Shown one piece after another: positions 16,291 through 23,403 of a stretch of DNA of 61,618 nt; position 1 is the stretch's first letter; each line of letters starts with the position of its first letter. The translations under genes were made by a program, and so were the position numbers. This DNA is from a virus. The stretch spans positions 1 to 61,618 of the IMG/VR virus record IMGVR_UViG_3300030331_000798, one strand, 5' to 3'. Below the pieces are notes generated by a model. That model searched no databases, was not told the DNA's origin, and saw only the letters and a list, made by a program, of their open reading frames with translations.

Positions 16291-16301
16291 TCGCTGGGCA
16301 T

Positions 16302-16335
16302 AAAAAAGCCCCAGTCCACCTAAATGAACTGGGGC
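16302..16335 (-). terminator. rho-independent terminator of the early operon
   Basis: GCCCCAGT (16308-16315) and ACTGGGGC (16328-16335) form a perfect 8-bp stem with a 12-base loop, followed on the minus strand by six T residues. It ends the long minus-strand early block and shields terS. Confidence 0.92.
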
Positions 16336-16418
16336 AATCCAAGTCTACCTCAAAGTAAAAAGGTTCACCTTGAGTTCTTCGAGGTAGTCACGGCGGCTTG
16401 GTCAACCGTTAACCTTAC

Positions 16419-16988
16419 TCAAGGTGTGTGCTCTTTTTGTGCCACTGATGACCCTGTCGAAACGGTCGGAAACGCAGTGTCCTCGGACAGTGTTGTTTCT
16501 AACACAGACTGTGCCTCGTTAGCCTCTGCTAGTAAAACTCCATCGTTCACAACTAGGAACTCGTTGCGGTGTTTTCCTGGAACGCTTTTGAACTCTTTAA
16601 AAAACTCGGCGAACACCTCGCTGTCATAAGTGCGGTATTTCGGGTTTCTGTTCATCCGGTCTTTAGTGTAGTCTAGTAAATTATTCAACCACACTTGTCG
16701 AGCATTTTTCCAAACGATCGTCTGTACTGGGTCGAAGCCTATGTTGTCCACCCAGCTCTCGGTGATCTTCTCAACGTAGGGGTTCACATAGCTGTATGTA
16801 ATCGCCATGTCGAATACGTTCGGCATAGCCGCTCGCATATCCATCAACACGCCAGTGTCTGAAGTGCATATCAGCTGGTGTGCTTCGTTCATACCGCGTG
16901 CGTAGCGGTCTGAAATGTCATCGGGCCACTTATAGTAATCCCTGAGGAATGGCATGATGATCTGAGAGTGATAGTTTGATCTATCCAT
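16419..16988 (-). CDS. hypothetical early protein
   Basis: 189 aa, last gene of the early operon. It is mostly helical and aromatic-rich in the first 140 residues (MPFLRDYYKWPDDISDRYAR at about 12-31), with a Ser/Thr-rich, probably disordered C-terminus (VLETTLSEDTAFPTVSTGSS). AAAGGAG lies 7 bases before the ATG. It overlaps the end of the small ribbon-helix-helix gene by 8 bases. No family recognised. Confidence 0.65.
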   Translation of the reverse strand: MDRSNYHSQIIMPFLRDYYKWPDDISDRYARGMNEAHQLICTSDTGVLMDMRAAMPNVFDMAITYSYVNPYVEKITESWVDNIGFDPVQTIVWKNARQVWLNNLLDYTKDRMNRNPKYRTYDSEVFAEFFKEFKSVPGKHRNEFLVVNDGVLLAEANEAQSVLETTLSEDTAFPTVSTGSSVAQKEHTP

Positions 16989-17136
16989 TATCGTTCTCCT
17001 TTCTATTGGTTTTAGCTTCGTACTCGTCTACCCATTTATGAATCTGCTGGGCGGGGCTGCGATAGCCTTCCCTGCTGATTCGGTTCAACCGGCGGTAGAT
17101 CTTCTCCGGTAGTTCGATTGTAAGTCTGTTACGCAA
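16981..17136 (-). CDS. ribbon-helix-helix (Arc/CopG-like) DNA-binding protein, TTG start
   Basis: A 51-aa frame starting with TTG, with AAAGGAG 7 bases upstream. The product (M)RNRLTIELPEKIYRRL... has the beta-strand pattern RLTIEL followed by two helices (PEKIYRRLNRIS and SPAQQIHKWVDEYEA) separated by a short turn, the classic ribbon-helix-helix layout. The strand residues facing DNA would be Arg4, Thr6 and Glu8. It is a plausible transcription regulator of the early region. It is preceded by a conserved hairpin leader (17139-17205). Confidence 0.75.
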   Translation of the reverse strand: MRNRLTIELPEKIYRRLNRISREGYRSPAQQIHKWVDEYEAKTNRKENDNG

Positions 17137-17398
17137 ATCAATTCTCCTTTCTGTTAGTTAAGTGTTTCTTGGAGTGGCCTCGTAAAGCCACTCGCAGAAA
17201 AACTCATTAGCACACTCCGCAGTGGCGACCCGCAGAGTGCCGATCCCTCGTGATATTATGTCCCCTTCTGCTCCACTGACTTAAGGATCGGATGGAGGGT
17301 TTTCTCGGGACTAACTCTAGCCCATTGTACTATCTCCCGTCTGGTTAATACTGCGGTATAGCCGGTCGCGACTCGACCTCACCCGCAGCTCTTTTGTC
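17137..17398 (-). other. 262-bp hairpin-rich spacer, possible structured RNA
   Basis: No credible gene. On the minus strand there are at least three stems: GGTCG/CGACC near 17370-17356, an 8-bp CACTCTGC/GCGGAGTG with one wobble (17242-17211), and the leader hairpin AGTGGC/GCCACT (17192-17173). The part at 17139-17205 is repeated at 18501-18565 with a compensatory base change in the stem, which points to selection on RNA structure. Confidence 0.5.
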
Positions 17399-17680
17399 CT
17401 AGTTCTCAAGGTTCTCTTGTCCAAAGTGTGGTTCTATTTGGTTATCGAGAGCCTTGTTAATCATCGCTTGTTCGTCTTCGGTAAACTTATCCCAGTGCTC
17501 ATCTATAAGCGTTCCGTTAGCGCAGTTCATTTCGTACTGGCTTCCGAAGTCGCCGTAGTCAGTGTGCGTTCTTTTCGGCATCATGTCCCACAATTTCTTG
17601 TAGAGTTCTTTGCTCAACCCGTCGTAACACTCGGCCAACTGGTCGAGTGAAACAAACTCTGCGTCTTCATGCATCTGCAT
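17399..17680 (-). CDS. hypothetical early protein
   Basis: 93 aa starting at the ATG at 17680, chosen because AAGGAGG lies 9 bases upstream and it limits the overlap with the preceding gene to 14 bases. Acidic and Gln/Asn rich, with LAECYDGLSKELYKKLWDMM and a second helix with FTEDEQAMINKAL. No known family. Confidence 0.6.
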   Translation of the reverse strand: MQMHEDAEFVSLDQLAECYDGLSKELYKKLWDMMPKRTHTDYGDFGSQYEMNCANGTLIDEHWDKFTEDEQAMINKALDNQIEPHFGQENLEN

Positions 17681-17861
17681 TTTCTCTTTCCTCCTTGATC
17701 TCTTCGAGCAGTTCTTCAAGATCGTGTATCCAATCTTGAATGATGTCTATTTGTATAACCGAGTGCATCGTAATAAATTCTCGATGTAACTCAACCTCAC
17801 CCTCGCTCGTGCCTACGTTGTACTTTAGCACTCCCTCGTCGTTAATAATTCTAGCTGTCAT
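17667..17861 (-). CDS. small hypothetical early protein
   Basis: 64 aa with a beta-rich first half (ARIINDEGVLKYNVGTSEGE) and an acidic amphipathic C-terminal helix (WIHDLEELLEEIKEERENAD). It starts one base past the upstream stop and overlaps the next gene by 14 bases. No known family. Confidence 0.6.
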   Translation of the reverse strand: MTARIINDEGVLKYNVGTSEGEVELHREFITMHSVIQIDIIQDWIHDLEELLEEIKEERENADA

Positions 17862-17862
17862 G

Positions 17863-18072
17863 TTACGCTGCCCTCTGGTTAGCTATTTCCTCTGCGATCT
17901 GGCAAAACTTGCATATTGCCTGTGCGTCAGACCAGTGTATAACGCGCTGGAAGTTATCCGCGCAGTATTCGATGCAGGCCATCGCCGCATCGTCAATATC
18001 TCTGGTCAAGAGATAGTGGTGTGCGGTCGCTAGAACTAACTCTTCTAGCTGAGTCGGTAGTAAATTTTTCAT
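17863..18072 (-). CDS. small hypothetical early protein
   Basis: 69 aa, helical, beginning MKNLLPTQLEELVLATAHHY, with four Cys (in AMACIEYCAD and AICKFCQ) whose CxxC and CxxxC spacing could bind a metal. It overlaps the upstream gene by 4 bases. Function unknown. Confidence 0.6.
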   Translation of the reverse strand: MKNLLPTQLEELVLATAHHYLLTRDIDDAAMACIEYCADNFQRVIHWSDAQAICKFCQIAEEIANQRAA

Positions 18073-18305
18073 GCTTTTCGTTCCTCATTCCATAGTTTCG
18101 TTGCTTTCGGAAAGTAAGCATCCTTTAGCTTTTGGATTGCTGCTTTGCGAATGTTTTTGGAAAGCTGGCATTCTTCATGCTCCCACCTCCCTTCTTCAAG
18201 CTCATCTTCGATGTAAACCGAGTCGCTCATCAATTTGCAAATTTCCCATGCCGTGAGTTCGACCGTGTAGATCTCCTCACCTTCGTTGTCTGTTATTCGG
18301 CTCAT
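18069..18305 (-). CDS. small hypothetical early protein
   Basis: 78 aa from the ATG at 18305, which overlaps the upstream stop as TAATG. It has an acidic middle (VYIEDELEEGRWEHEECQ) and a basic helical C-terminus (RKAAIQKLKDAYFPKATKLW). No known family. Confidence 0.6.
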   Translation of the reverse strand: MSRITDNEGEEIYTVELTAWEICKLMSDSVYIEDELEEGRWEHEECQLSKNIRKAAIQKLKDAYFPKATKLWNEERKA

Positions 18306-18499
18306 TATATTTCTCCCCATCCCGCAGATCGTAGCCATGCATTATCTGCTTCGGCTAACGACTCGCGGTGCTCTCGTTGCGACTCGCATTTCTCGCACAG
18401 GATCATCTGGCCGTATACTCCGGTCGATCCACAACGGTACTCAACGATCTTGTAGTCCCAGCCTTTCGGTACTGAGACTTCTATTCTGTTATCGCACAT
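18305..18499 (-). CDS. small zinc-ribbon-like protein
   Basis: 64 aa. Four Cys occur as one Cys after the ATG, YRCGSTG, and LCEKCES, so a metal site formed by C23, C35 and C38 plus a further ligand is plausible. AAAGGAG lies 7 bases before the ATG, behind a conserved leader hairpin (18535-18554). Function unknown. Confidence 0.6.
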   Translation of the reverse strand: MCDNRIEVSVPKGWDYKIVEYRCGSTGVYGQMILCEKCESQREHRESLAEADNAWLRSAGWGEI

Positions 18500-18500
18500 A

Positions 18501-18565
18501 CAATTCTCCTTTCTATTGATTAAGTGTTTCTTAAAGCGGCCTCGTAAGGCCGCTCGGAGAACTAC
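18501..18565 (-). promoter_or_regulatory. leader hairpin, second copy
   Basis: The 7-bp stem AGCGGCC/GGCCGCT (18535-18541 with 18548-18554) and downstream AAGAAACACTTAA and AGAAAGGAGAATT blocks match 17139-17205. One T:A pair in the other copy is C:G here, so the pairing is kept. Confidence 0.7.
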
Positions 18566-18961
18566 TCAGATAATCTTTGTTAAATATGGGTGACAATGGC
18601 TGTCGTAAACTAATCCTACCATTCGAGTACTGCGTGTAACAGGATCGCTCCATGATAGAATAATCCACTCTCCAGGGTCTGTGTCGTCTGTCTCAAGCCA
18701 CTCTGTAACGGTGATCGTTTCGGTAGGCTTTTTCCACAAAACCTCACCTTTGCTTTCGAACCCCACTCCGTAGTGGTCTATGTAGTAGCCGTCTACTCTC
18801 TCGTCAAGATCCAGTAGCTCTGTGGACATGTCGTCAAATCCAGAACCTTGTTCGGGTAATACGTCGGCTTTACTCAACACGTCAACCAACTCCCTACTGA
18901 ACTCGGAAGTTCTACAAGGTCTTTCGGAAAACATTCCAATAGTTATATCTTTTAGATCCAT
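18566..18961 (-). CDS. hypothetical early protein
   Basis: 131 aa, first gene after a promoter of the repeated class. It is acidic, with MDLKDITIGMFSERPCRTSE at the N-terminus and ITVTEWLETDDTDPGEWIIL in the second half, and looks like a compact alpha/beta domain. AAAGGAG precedes the start. No known family. Confidence 0.65.
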   Translation of the reverse strand: MDLKDITIGMFSERPCRTSEFSRELVDVLSKADVLPEQGSGFDDMSTELLDLDERVDGYYIDHYGVGFESKGEVLWKKPTETITVTEWLETDDTDPGEWIILSWSDPVTRSTRMVGLVYDSHCHPYLTKII

Positions 18962-18964
18962 TCT

Positions 18965-19053
18965 TTCTCCTTTCTATCGGTCGTTACAAAATCCCGCGCG
19001 TACGCGGGGCTACCCCTATTTTAACGCGGCGATTACCGCGAAAAAAGTACCAG
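18965..19053 (-). promoter_or_regulatory. early promoter (GGTACTTTTTT class) with 5' hairpin
   Basis: On the minus strand AACTGGTACTTTTTT (19055-19041) is followed after 17 bases by TAAAAT (19023-19018), then AGGGGTAGC, a CCCGCG/CGCGGG hairpin and AAAGGAG. The block is nearly identical to 25821-25835 with the same spacing to its -10 box. Confidence 0.7.
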
Positions 19054-19188
19054 TTATAACGAATTACCGTTCTCTTCTTTCGGTCTGAAAACCACAACAA
19101 ATATCCCGTTCAACTCCTGAATCACTTCAGGAGTGTGAGTCGGGCATTGTTCTAACCAAGCCTTCAGCTCTGCGTTAGTAAGATCCAA
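19054..19188 (-). CDS. small hypothetical early protein, probable TTG start
   Basis: 44 aa from a TTG at 19188, preceded by GGAGG at 6-7 bases; this gives a 14-base overlap with the upstream gene, matching other junctions here. A longer frame from 19257 would overlap by 83 bases and has no ribosome site. The product has LTNAELKAWLEQCPTHTPEV and a hydrophobic strand (IFVVVF). Function unknown. Confidence 0.5.
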   Translation of the reverse strand: MDLTNAELKAWLEQCPTHTPEVIQELNGIFVVVFRPKEENGNSL

Positions 19189-19462
19189 ATCTTGCCTCCA
19201 GTTCTCTAACCAAGTCTCTCGGTAGATAGTCGTGCGGGTTGTCGTACCCCTTATCAACCTCTTTAGTGTAGATCGACTCGTCTTTTAGTTTGATGTCGAA
19301 GATCATATAATTATGGATTCCCCAGTAATCACGTTCGACTCCGTATCCGAGGCTCTCGATAAAGTCGGCTACGATATCGGTTCCGTTCCAACCGTCACCG
19401 TCCCCGAATCCAAACTTATCGAACGCCTCCTCCCATTCCCACTCGATTATTTCTTCAGGCAT
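19175..19462 (-). CDS. hypothetical early protein
   Basis: 95 aa from the ATG at 19462, preceded by GGGAGG at 7 bases. Acidic and aromatic: EEIIEWEWEEAFDKFGFGDG near the start, then LGYGVERDYWGIHNYMIFDI. It overlaps both neighbours by 8-14 bases. No known family. Confidence 0.6.
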   Translation of the reverse strand: MPEEIIEWEWEEAFDKFGFGDGDGWNGTDIVADFIESLGYGVERDYWGIHNYMIFDIKLKDESIYTKEVDKGYDNPHDYLPRDLVRELEARFGSY

Positions 19463-19646
19463 TGATCGACCTCCCAAGTCTAGCGGGTATCACAACCGAG
19501 TAATTGCAGCTCGTACAGCATCGTCCCTCGACCACTGGCATAGCGTTGTGGCCTTCAGTCCAAAACACCACTCCCTCGGGCGTCTTCTGTACGTCGATCG
19601 GGTCTTTACAAATCGCACACATTTTCATCACATCAACTCGTTTCAT
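19455..19646 (-). CDS. conserved zinc-finger protein
   Basis: 63 aa. CAIC (residues 10-13) and CCTSCN (43-48) flank a GHNAMPVVEGR segment. The C-x2-C, GHNA, GRCCxxCN, VIPARL pattern is one I recognise as a widespread small phage protein of unknown role; a structural zinc is likely. Confidence 0.75.
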   Translation of the reverse strand: MKRVDVMKMCAICKDPIDVQKTPEGVVFWTEGHNAMPVVEGRCCTSCNYSVVIPARLGRSINA

Positions 19647-19661
19647 CAGTTTATCTCCTTG

Positions 19662-20186
19662 TTAATCTAATATTGCTTCTAAGTCGCAAATCCCTGCGTG
19701 AACTGTTAGGTAATTCAAACCTAAACGGTGAGACAGAAAATCTAAGCCGTGACCAATACCCTCCCAATCTTCAAACTCGGTCGAGTGAACAAATCCAGAA
19801 TTACTTAAATAATATTCATGGTCTAGTGGCACATATATTGTTTTCTTCGCAGTTTTTCTCCACTTTTCATGATACTCAAGGTCTTCACCCCTTATGACAT
19901 CAACTACTTCTGGACTTAGTCTTTCACGGTGTTCAGGGGATATTTCTAATACTAAACTCGCACCAGTCTCTTCACCCCATCCGGCAAGAACTGCAGGTAA
20001 ATCACCGTCGAAATGTTCAGGAAGGCATTTAGTAACACTTTTTTGAAACTCTATTACACCTCCTTCGGCGAACAAATCTTCAGGATCTAGGTTAAAGTAT
20101 TGAAGGCGGTAAAATTCATTGTGGTGTTCCTCTATCGCTTGCACTACTGGCTGTACATACCAGACGTATTTTTGTAAATTATTCAT
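19662..20186 (-). CDS. hypothetical early protein
   Basis: 174 aa from the ATG at 20186 (GGAG 9 bases upstream); a TTG 15 bases earlier is the alternative. Acidic, with LQKYVWYVQPVVQAIEEHHN, LPAVLAGWGEETGASLVLEI and a C-terminal GLDFLSHRLGLNYLTVHAGI. It looks globular, alpha/beta. No known family. Confidence 0.6.
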   Translation of the reverse strand: MNNLQKYVWYVQPVVQAIEEHHNEFYRLQYFNLDPEDLFAEGGVIEFQKSVTKCLPEHFDGDLPAVLAGWGEETGASLVLEISPEHRERLSPEVVDVIRGEDLEYHEKWRKTAKKTIYVPLDHEYYLSNSGFVHSTEFEDWEGIGHGLDFLSHRLGLNYLTVHAGICDLEAILD

Positions 20187-20388
20187 TGTTAAATTCTCCA
20201 AAGTCTTTGCGGTCAGTTGTTTCGTAGTAGCCTAAAAGATATTCAGCTTTTTGTTCGTCGCTCATATCTTTCTTGTCGACTCGATCCGACGAGTAGCTGG
20301 CTTTCTTGTAGTAGTGAGGGTCTTTTGGCCGATGGTAATACGCATCGGCCGAACCTCGGTCATACGGTGACCCGTGTCTTTTATCCAC
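20179..20388 (-). CDS. conserved small phage protein (RGSADAYYHR type), probable GTG start
   Basis: 69 aa from a GTG at 20388, just after the upstream stop. DKRHGSPYDRGSADAYYHRP followed by PHYYKK is a pattern I recall from many phage and some bacterial proteins of unknown function. The frame is open upstream to 20493 but that part overlaps the preceding gene and is not conserved in character. Confidence 0.65.
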   Translation of the reverse strand: MDKRHGSPYDRGSADAYYHRPKDPHYYKKASYSSDRVDKKDMSDEQKAEYLLGYYETTDRKDFGEFNNE

Positions 20389-20395
20389 TCTACAC

Positions 20396-20617
20396 CTACT
20401 GCTGTTGGTTAGAGTGTAGAGCCTCACGTCGAACCCACTCAGGGTGTAGCTCGTCGTCGTACTCTTCGACGTAGTGGAACGGCTGTCCACCACCGTGGCT
20501 AATTACTGGTAGAAGCTGTAATGCATCCTCTACCAGAGTAATTGCTTTTTCGACGTTGTAGTCGCCATTGACTTCTACGTTGTCTATTACAATTCGTAAC
20601 GCTTCTTTTATATCCAT
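20396..20617 (-). CDS. small hypothetical early protein
   Basis: 73 aa beginning MDIKEALRIVIDNVEVNGDY, with helices in the first half and a GGGQPFHYVEEYDDELHPEW segment after it. AAGGAGG precedes the start. Function unknown. Confidence 0.6.
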   Translation of the reverse strand: MDIKEALRIVIDNVEVNGDYNVEKAITLVEDALQLLPVISHGGGQPFHYVEEYDDELHPEWVRREALHSNQQQ

Positions 20618-20627
20618 CGTAACCTCC

Positions 20628-21050
20628 TTATTGGTTTTTCTTTCTGACGTCGCCGCCAGGGCTAGTTTTCAAACGCTCGCGTCCTTCGTCTGATATGTTC
20701 AGCGAACCGTATGTATCGGTATCTGCGTGACATAGTAGACAAAGTGGCTCGAGATTTTTTAATTCGTTATTGGTATTGTCACCATCTTTGTGATGTACTT
20801 CTAAGTGGTGGGCTTTATAATCCCAGCCGCATGCAGAGCATTTCAGGCCGTGTATTCGTAACACTAATGGCCGCAGACCTCGCGATCTGTATTTAGTGTC
20901 TTTCTTAGTTCGTTTTTTCACCGTGTGTTCGCCGGTGCACTGTCTTGAACAAAAGATTCCTCTCTTTTGTGAGTATCGGTATTGGAACGTAGTGCCGCAG
21001 TTCTTGCAGTCTGACGTTCCCCAGTACTCTGGATTTTTCGCTGTTTGCAT
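20628..21050 (-). CDS. HNH endonuclease with two zinc sites
   Basis: 140 aa. An N-terminal treble-clef-like zinc site (C15, C18, C34, C38) is followed by a classic HNH domain: CSACG (71-75), LEVHHKDGDNTN with H86-H87, an Asn-rich turn, then LEPLCLLCHA (C104, C107, H108). The ββα-metal fold cuts DNA. It sits inside the early operon as a free-standing gene, which suggests a homing-type or host-DNA-degrading enzyme; which of these cannot be told from sequence. Confidence 0.85.
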   Translation of the reverse strand: MQTAKNPEYWGTSDCKNCGTTFQYRYSQKRGIFCSRQCTGEHTVKKRTKKDTKYRSRGLRPLVLRIHGLKCSACGWDYKAHHLEVHHKDGDNTNNELKNLEPLCLLCHADTDTYGSLNISDEGRERLKTSPGGDVRKKNQ

Positions 21051-21051
21051 A

Positions 21052-21297
21052 TTATTTTCCTATGTGTTTAATATCTGACTCGGGAATAACTTGGTAAGCA
21101 CCTTTGTTATACGCGGGTGCTACGGTAACTCCTGGAATCTTCTTGGCTGTACGTTTTTGCGTACAATCGACAGTCGGCACACGAGATGGATACTCGGGCC
21201 GGATCGTATGTGGTAACGGCTCGGGCCGTCTAAGAGGCCGGTCAGGTACAGGTCTAGCAACCTTACGGGTGCTATGCATCTTGTAGCGTCTTGGCAT
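21052..21297 (-). CDS. small basic hypothetical protein
   Basis: 81 aa, rich in Pro and Arg (KVARPVPDRPLRRPEPLPHT), little predicted structure apart from the last 25 residues. It is the first gene after a promoter of the repeated class and one base before the HNH gene. The composition suggests binding to nucleic acid or to host RNA polymerase; this is inference only. Confidence 0.6.
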   Translation of the reverse strand: MPRRYKMHSTRKVARPVPDRPLRRPEPLPHTIRPEYPSRVPTVDCTQKRTAKKIPGVTVAPAYNKGAYQVIPESDIKHIGK

Positions 21298-21299
21298 AT

Positions 21300-21400
21300 C
21301 TTTCTCCTTTCTAATCGGTCTAATCGCTCCCGCAAGTAGCGGGGCTACCCCTATTATAACCCCGCGATTAAAGGGATAAAACTACGAATTAAAACGAACT
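21300..21400 (-). promoter_or_regulatory. early promoter with 5' hairpin
   Basis: On the minus strand TATAAT (21358-21353) is followed by AGGGGTAGC and a CCCGC/GCGGG hairpin, then AGAAAGGAGAAAGA before the ATG. The upstream block (21398-21376) is a diverged form of the GGTACTTTTTT element seen near 19041 and 25821. Confidence 0.65.
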
Positions 21401-21517
21401 TTAAGGAGCGGGGCACTTTCGGCAGATTCGCAGATAAACTGGCCACTCTCCCTCCTTCTCGGTTGTGTGAAACCTCCGCATCTCAGTCCACTCCTTGCAA
21501 ACAATGCATTTTCTCAT
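21401..21517 (-). CDS. tiny zinc-ribbon protein (38 aa)
   Basis: The product starts MRKCIVCKEWTEMRRF and ends with CRKCPAP, giving two CxxC knuckles 28 residues apart. The start overlaps the region just after the previous stop, with GAGG 2-3 bases before the ATG, a short spacing. It forms a pair with the next gene upstream. Confidence 0.6.
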   Translation of the reverse strand: MRKCIVCKEWTEMRRFHTTEKEGEWPVYLRICRKCPAP

Positions 21518-21521
21518 TACC

Positions 21522-21653
21522 TCAACTGTCTGTGAAGAAGTCATCCGGTCTGTATCTTTTATCGCAATCAGGACAGTAGAGCATCTCCTGCGTGCATGTT
21601 TCTTGATAGATTAGTTCAGTGTCGCAGTCTGCGCATTGCTCAGTGTTTTCCAT
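21522..21653 (-). CDS. tiny zinc-ribbon protein (43 aa)
   Basis: The product contains CADC (residues 7-10) and CPDC (27-30), with acidic residues around them. AGGAAGA precedes the ATG at 21653, and the gene overlaps the upstream stop by 14 bases. Two-knuckle zinc ribbons of this size are frequent in phage early regions and usually have no assigned role. Confidence 0.65.
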   Translation of the reverse strand: MENTEQCADCDTELIYQETCTQEMLYCPDCDKRYRPDDFFTDS

Positions 21654-21825
21654 TTTCTTCCTCTTGTTTCTCTATCCAGTTCTCAACTAACTTGCATCCG
21701 TCTAGCCAGTGTCTGGTCATAAACACCTCTTTCGCTTTCTGGCTTTCCGGTGTGAAGATCTTTATCGTCCATAAACCGTTCCGTCTGATCGCTAAAACAT
21801 CTACAGCTTGTTCTTCGTCGAGCAT
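21640..21825 (-). CDS. small hypothetical early protein
   Basis: 61 aa, beginning MLDEEQAVDVLAIRRNGLWT, alpha/beta, with an amphipathic C-terminal helix (LVENWIEKQEEENG). It starts directly after its upstream neighbour. Function unknown. Confidence 0.6.
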   Translation of the reverse strand: MLDEEQAVDVLAIRRNGLWTIKIFTPESQKAKEVFMTRHWLDGCKLVENWIEKQEEENGKH

Positions 21826-21826
21826 C

Positions 21827-22138
21827 TCACTTCTCCTCTGGCTTGTGGTAGAATCTGCCGTAGCCTACGCTTTCCACATCCGTCTGTAAAAACTGTGCTA
21901 TCTTGTTGATAGCCGACTCGAGCTCATCCTCGTTTCCCGTTTCGTTGAGGTGCGTCCAGAGTTCATTCAACCCCTCGACCGCTGTATCGCGTCTAGGTGA
22001 TTGAAGATCCCAGATGTTAAGCGTTATCATCAGATTGCCTGTGACATTGTCCCGTAGTACATCGTAGCTCCACGCGTCGTCTTGCTCTCTTCGTAGAAAG
22101 TCATCGAGTCGAGCCATAAAATCGCCTGCTGTATTCAT
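21827..22138 (-). CDS. hypothetical early protein
   Basis: 103 aa. Amphipathic N-terminal helix (ARLDDFLRREQDDAW), a beta strand (NLMITLNIWDL) and two further helices. No recognised family. It lies 1-2 bases from both neighbours. Confidence 0.6.
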   Translation of the reverse strand: MNTAGDFMARLDDFLRREQDDAWSYDVLRDNVTGNLMITLNIWDLQSPRRDTAVEGLNELWTHLNETGNEDELESAINKIAQFLQTDVESVGYGRFYHKPEEK

Positions 22139-22140
22139 AA

Positions 22141-22323
22141 TTAATCCTTTGGTGTTAAAATCAATCGTTCTTTGTCGAATCCTGGTCGTCTGCTAGACAA
22201 CCCGAACAGTTTTTTCTTTTCACTCAGCGGTCTTTCTGCGCTGACTCCCGCAGGAACCTGTTCGATAGAGCCTCCTTTCTTGAGGAACTCCTCGATCTGT
22301 TTGTCTAAATCTTTACTATCCAT
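22141..22323 (-). CDS. small protein with FLKKGGSIEQVPAG motif
   Basis: 60 aa from the ATG at 22323, preceded by GAGGG. The stretch IEEFLKKGGSIEQVPAGVSA resembles the conserved C-terminal part of the RNA-polymerase-binding protein SutA (EEFLxRGGxVxEV). That match is short, so a polymerase-binding role is only a suggestion. The rest is charged and flexible. Confidence 0.55.
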   Translation of the reverse strand: MDSKDLDKQIEEFLKKGGSIEQVPAGVSAERPLSEKKKLFGLSSRRPGFDKERLILTPKD

Positions 22324-22549
22324 ATTTCCCTCTCTAGTTGTTAAAGGTGTAGTAGTCGGAGCGATTGTCGTCAAATTCAAGAGTGGATAACAAATGAGAA
22401 AACCACTCCCCGATGCAAACGAGCTTCATCGCTCCTTTTTTATCCCGACCAACATACTTCGATGGTAGGGTGGTTGAACGGCTGTGTTAGGCCGCAGGAA
22501 TCCCTCACCGACGCTACTACCCGCCGGATCATATGACGCATCGGACACT
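22324..22549 (-). other. 226-bp structured spacer without a convincing gene
   Basis: On the minus strand it contains GCGATG/CATCG (22433-22411) and AGTGG/CCACT (22407-22382) hairpins and an AAAGGAG whose ATG opens only a 31-codon frame with too short a spacing. No promoter of the repeated class is visible. It may be a leader or small RNA. Confidence 0.4.
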
Positions 22550-22915
22550 TTATATATCCTTATTATCTCTTACCAATCTCCTGTGTAGATGCGGTGGTAT
22601 TTCTGGTAACTTTTTCGATAACACCATGTACCATCCACAGGTGTCACAGTGTATCGCATTATATTTCGACTCGTCTGGTTTATCGAAACTAAACCACTCC
22701 GCACAGTGAAGGCATACTGTTGCATCGCCTTCCATTAATTCGTAGAGTATGTCTAGCTCGTCACTTTCCTCGTCGTAAAAATCATTAAAGACACTGTTCA
22801 AAAACTCTTCGTCCGAATCGTAAGAGTATCTGATTTGAGTGTCGTATCGTCGCACTTTACCGTTGTACCGAACAACGGTGTCGAGCGTTCCATCGTCAAC
22901 TATTTCTGCTTTCAT
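22550..22915 (-). CDS. zinc-ribbon early protein
   Basis: 121 aa. The N-terminal 65 residues are acidic (SDEEFLNSVFNDFYDEESDE); then CLHC (about 68-71) and CDTCGW (90-95) form a zinc-ribbon pair separated by 18 residues. AAAGGAG lies 6 bases before the start. Function unknown. Confidence 0.65.
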   Translation of the reverse strand: MKAEIVDDGTLDTVVRYNGKVRRYDTQIRYSYDSDEEFLNSVFNDFYDEESDELDILYELMEGDATVCLHCAEWFSFDKPDESKYNAIHCDTCGWYMVLSKKLPEIPPHLHRRLVRDNKDI

Positions 22916-22959
22916 GCAGACTCCTTTCTTCTTTCTAAATTGATTCGCTTCAGATAAAA

Positions 22960-23094
22960 CTAATAATTCTTCACTATAATCTGTTTTGTATTCTCCCAGA
23001 ATCTCTTCATTCTAGGGTCTTTTGCTCGTTCTTGAGCTTCGCTAACTGCTTGAATCCATTGGGCTTTTTGCGTCCCGATATAAATTACGCTCAT
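22960..23094 (-). CDS. small hypothetical protein (44 aa)
   Basis: The ATG overlaps the upstream stop as ATGA, with GGAG 6 bases before it. The product MSVIYIGTQKAQWIQAVSEA... is a strand followed by two basic amphipathic helices. Both overlap and ribosome site support it as a real gene. Function unknown. Confidence 0.65.
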   Translation of the reverse strand: MSVIYIGTQKAQWIQAVSEAQERAKDPRMKRFWENTKQIIVKNY

Positions 23095-23396
23095 TGAATT
23101 CTCCATGCGCCTATATACATCTGACCATTATCTTGATCTTTTCTTAGCCGAGTGGCTATTTTTATGTGGCTGACGTCTTCTTTACTGTCGCGCTTGTGGT
23201 GTACCAAACATCGGATAATTTTTACCCTCATTTTTTCCGCAACCTTACTGCTGGTATACGGTCCCAATTCAAACGAGTCACCAACCTCTAACCGTTCGAC
23301 AGCGACTCGTAATTTAGACTTTTTGCGTCCTGCATGAACCGTTCCTGTTGCACGTGAGTCTGGAAGCGGCACATTCTTTCTAATTTCTATATCCAT
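23091..23396 (-). CDS. conserved small phage protein (VGDSF type)
   Basis: 101 aa. It starts DIEIRKNVPLPDSR, has ERLEVGDSFEL near residue 35-45, and ends with MYIGAWRIQ. The same order (short N-terminal PLP/PIP element, VGDSxxF, Arg-containing strand, xWR at the end) recurs in the gene at 24126, so the two are probably distant paralogues. I recall this pattern from many phages; the function is unknown. Confidence 0.65.
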   Translation of the reverse strand: MDIEIRKNVPLPDSRATGTVHAGRKKSKLRVAVERLEVGDSFELGPYTSSKVAEKMRVKIIRCLVHHKRDSKEDVSHIKIATRLRKDQDNGQMYIGAWRIQ

Positions 23397-23403
23397 GTTT
23401 TCC

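Noticed and set aside
17160-17230. Leader hairpin read as a rho-independent terminator
   Set aside because: No T tract follows the stem on the minus strand, and a ribosome site comes about 30 bases later.
22382-22390. DnaA-box-like TTATCCACT
   Set aside because: A single copy with one mismatch is expected by chance in 61 kb.
22334-22429. 31-codon minus-strand frame after AAAGGAG
   Set aside because: The spacing to ATG is only 2 bases and the frame lies in a hairpin-forming segment; not enough support.
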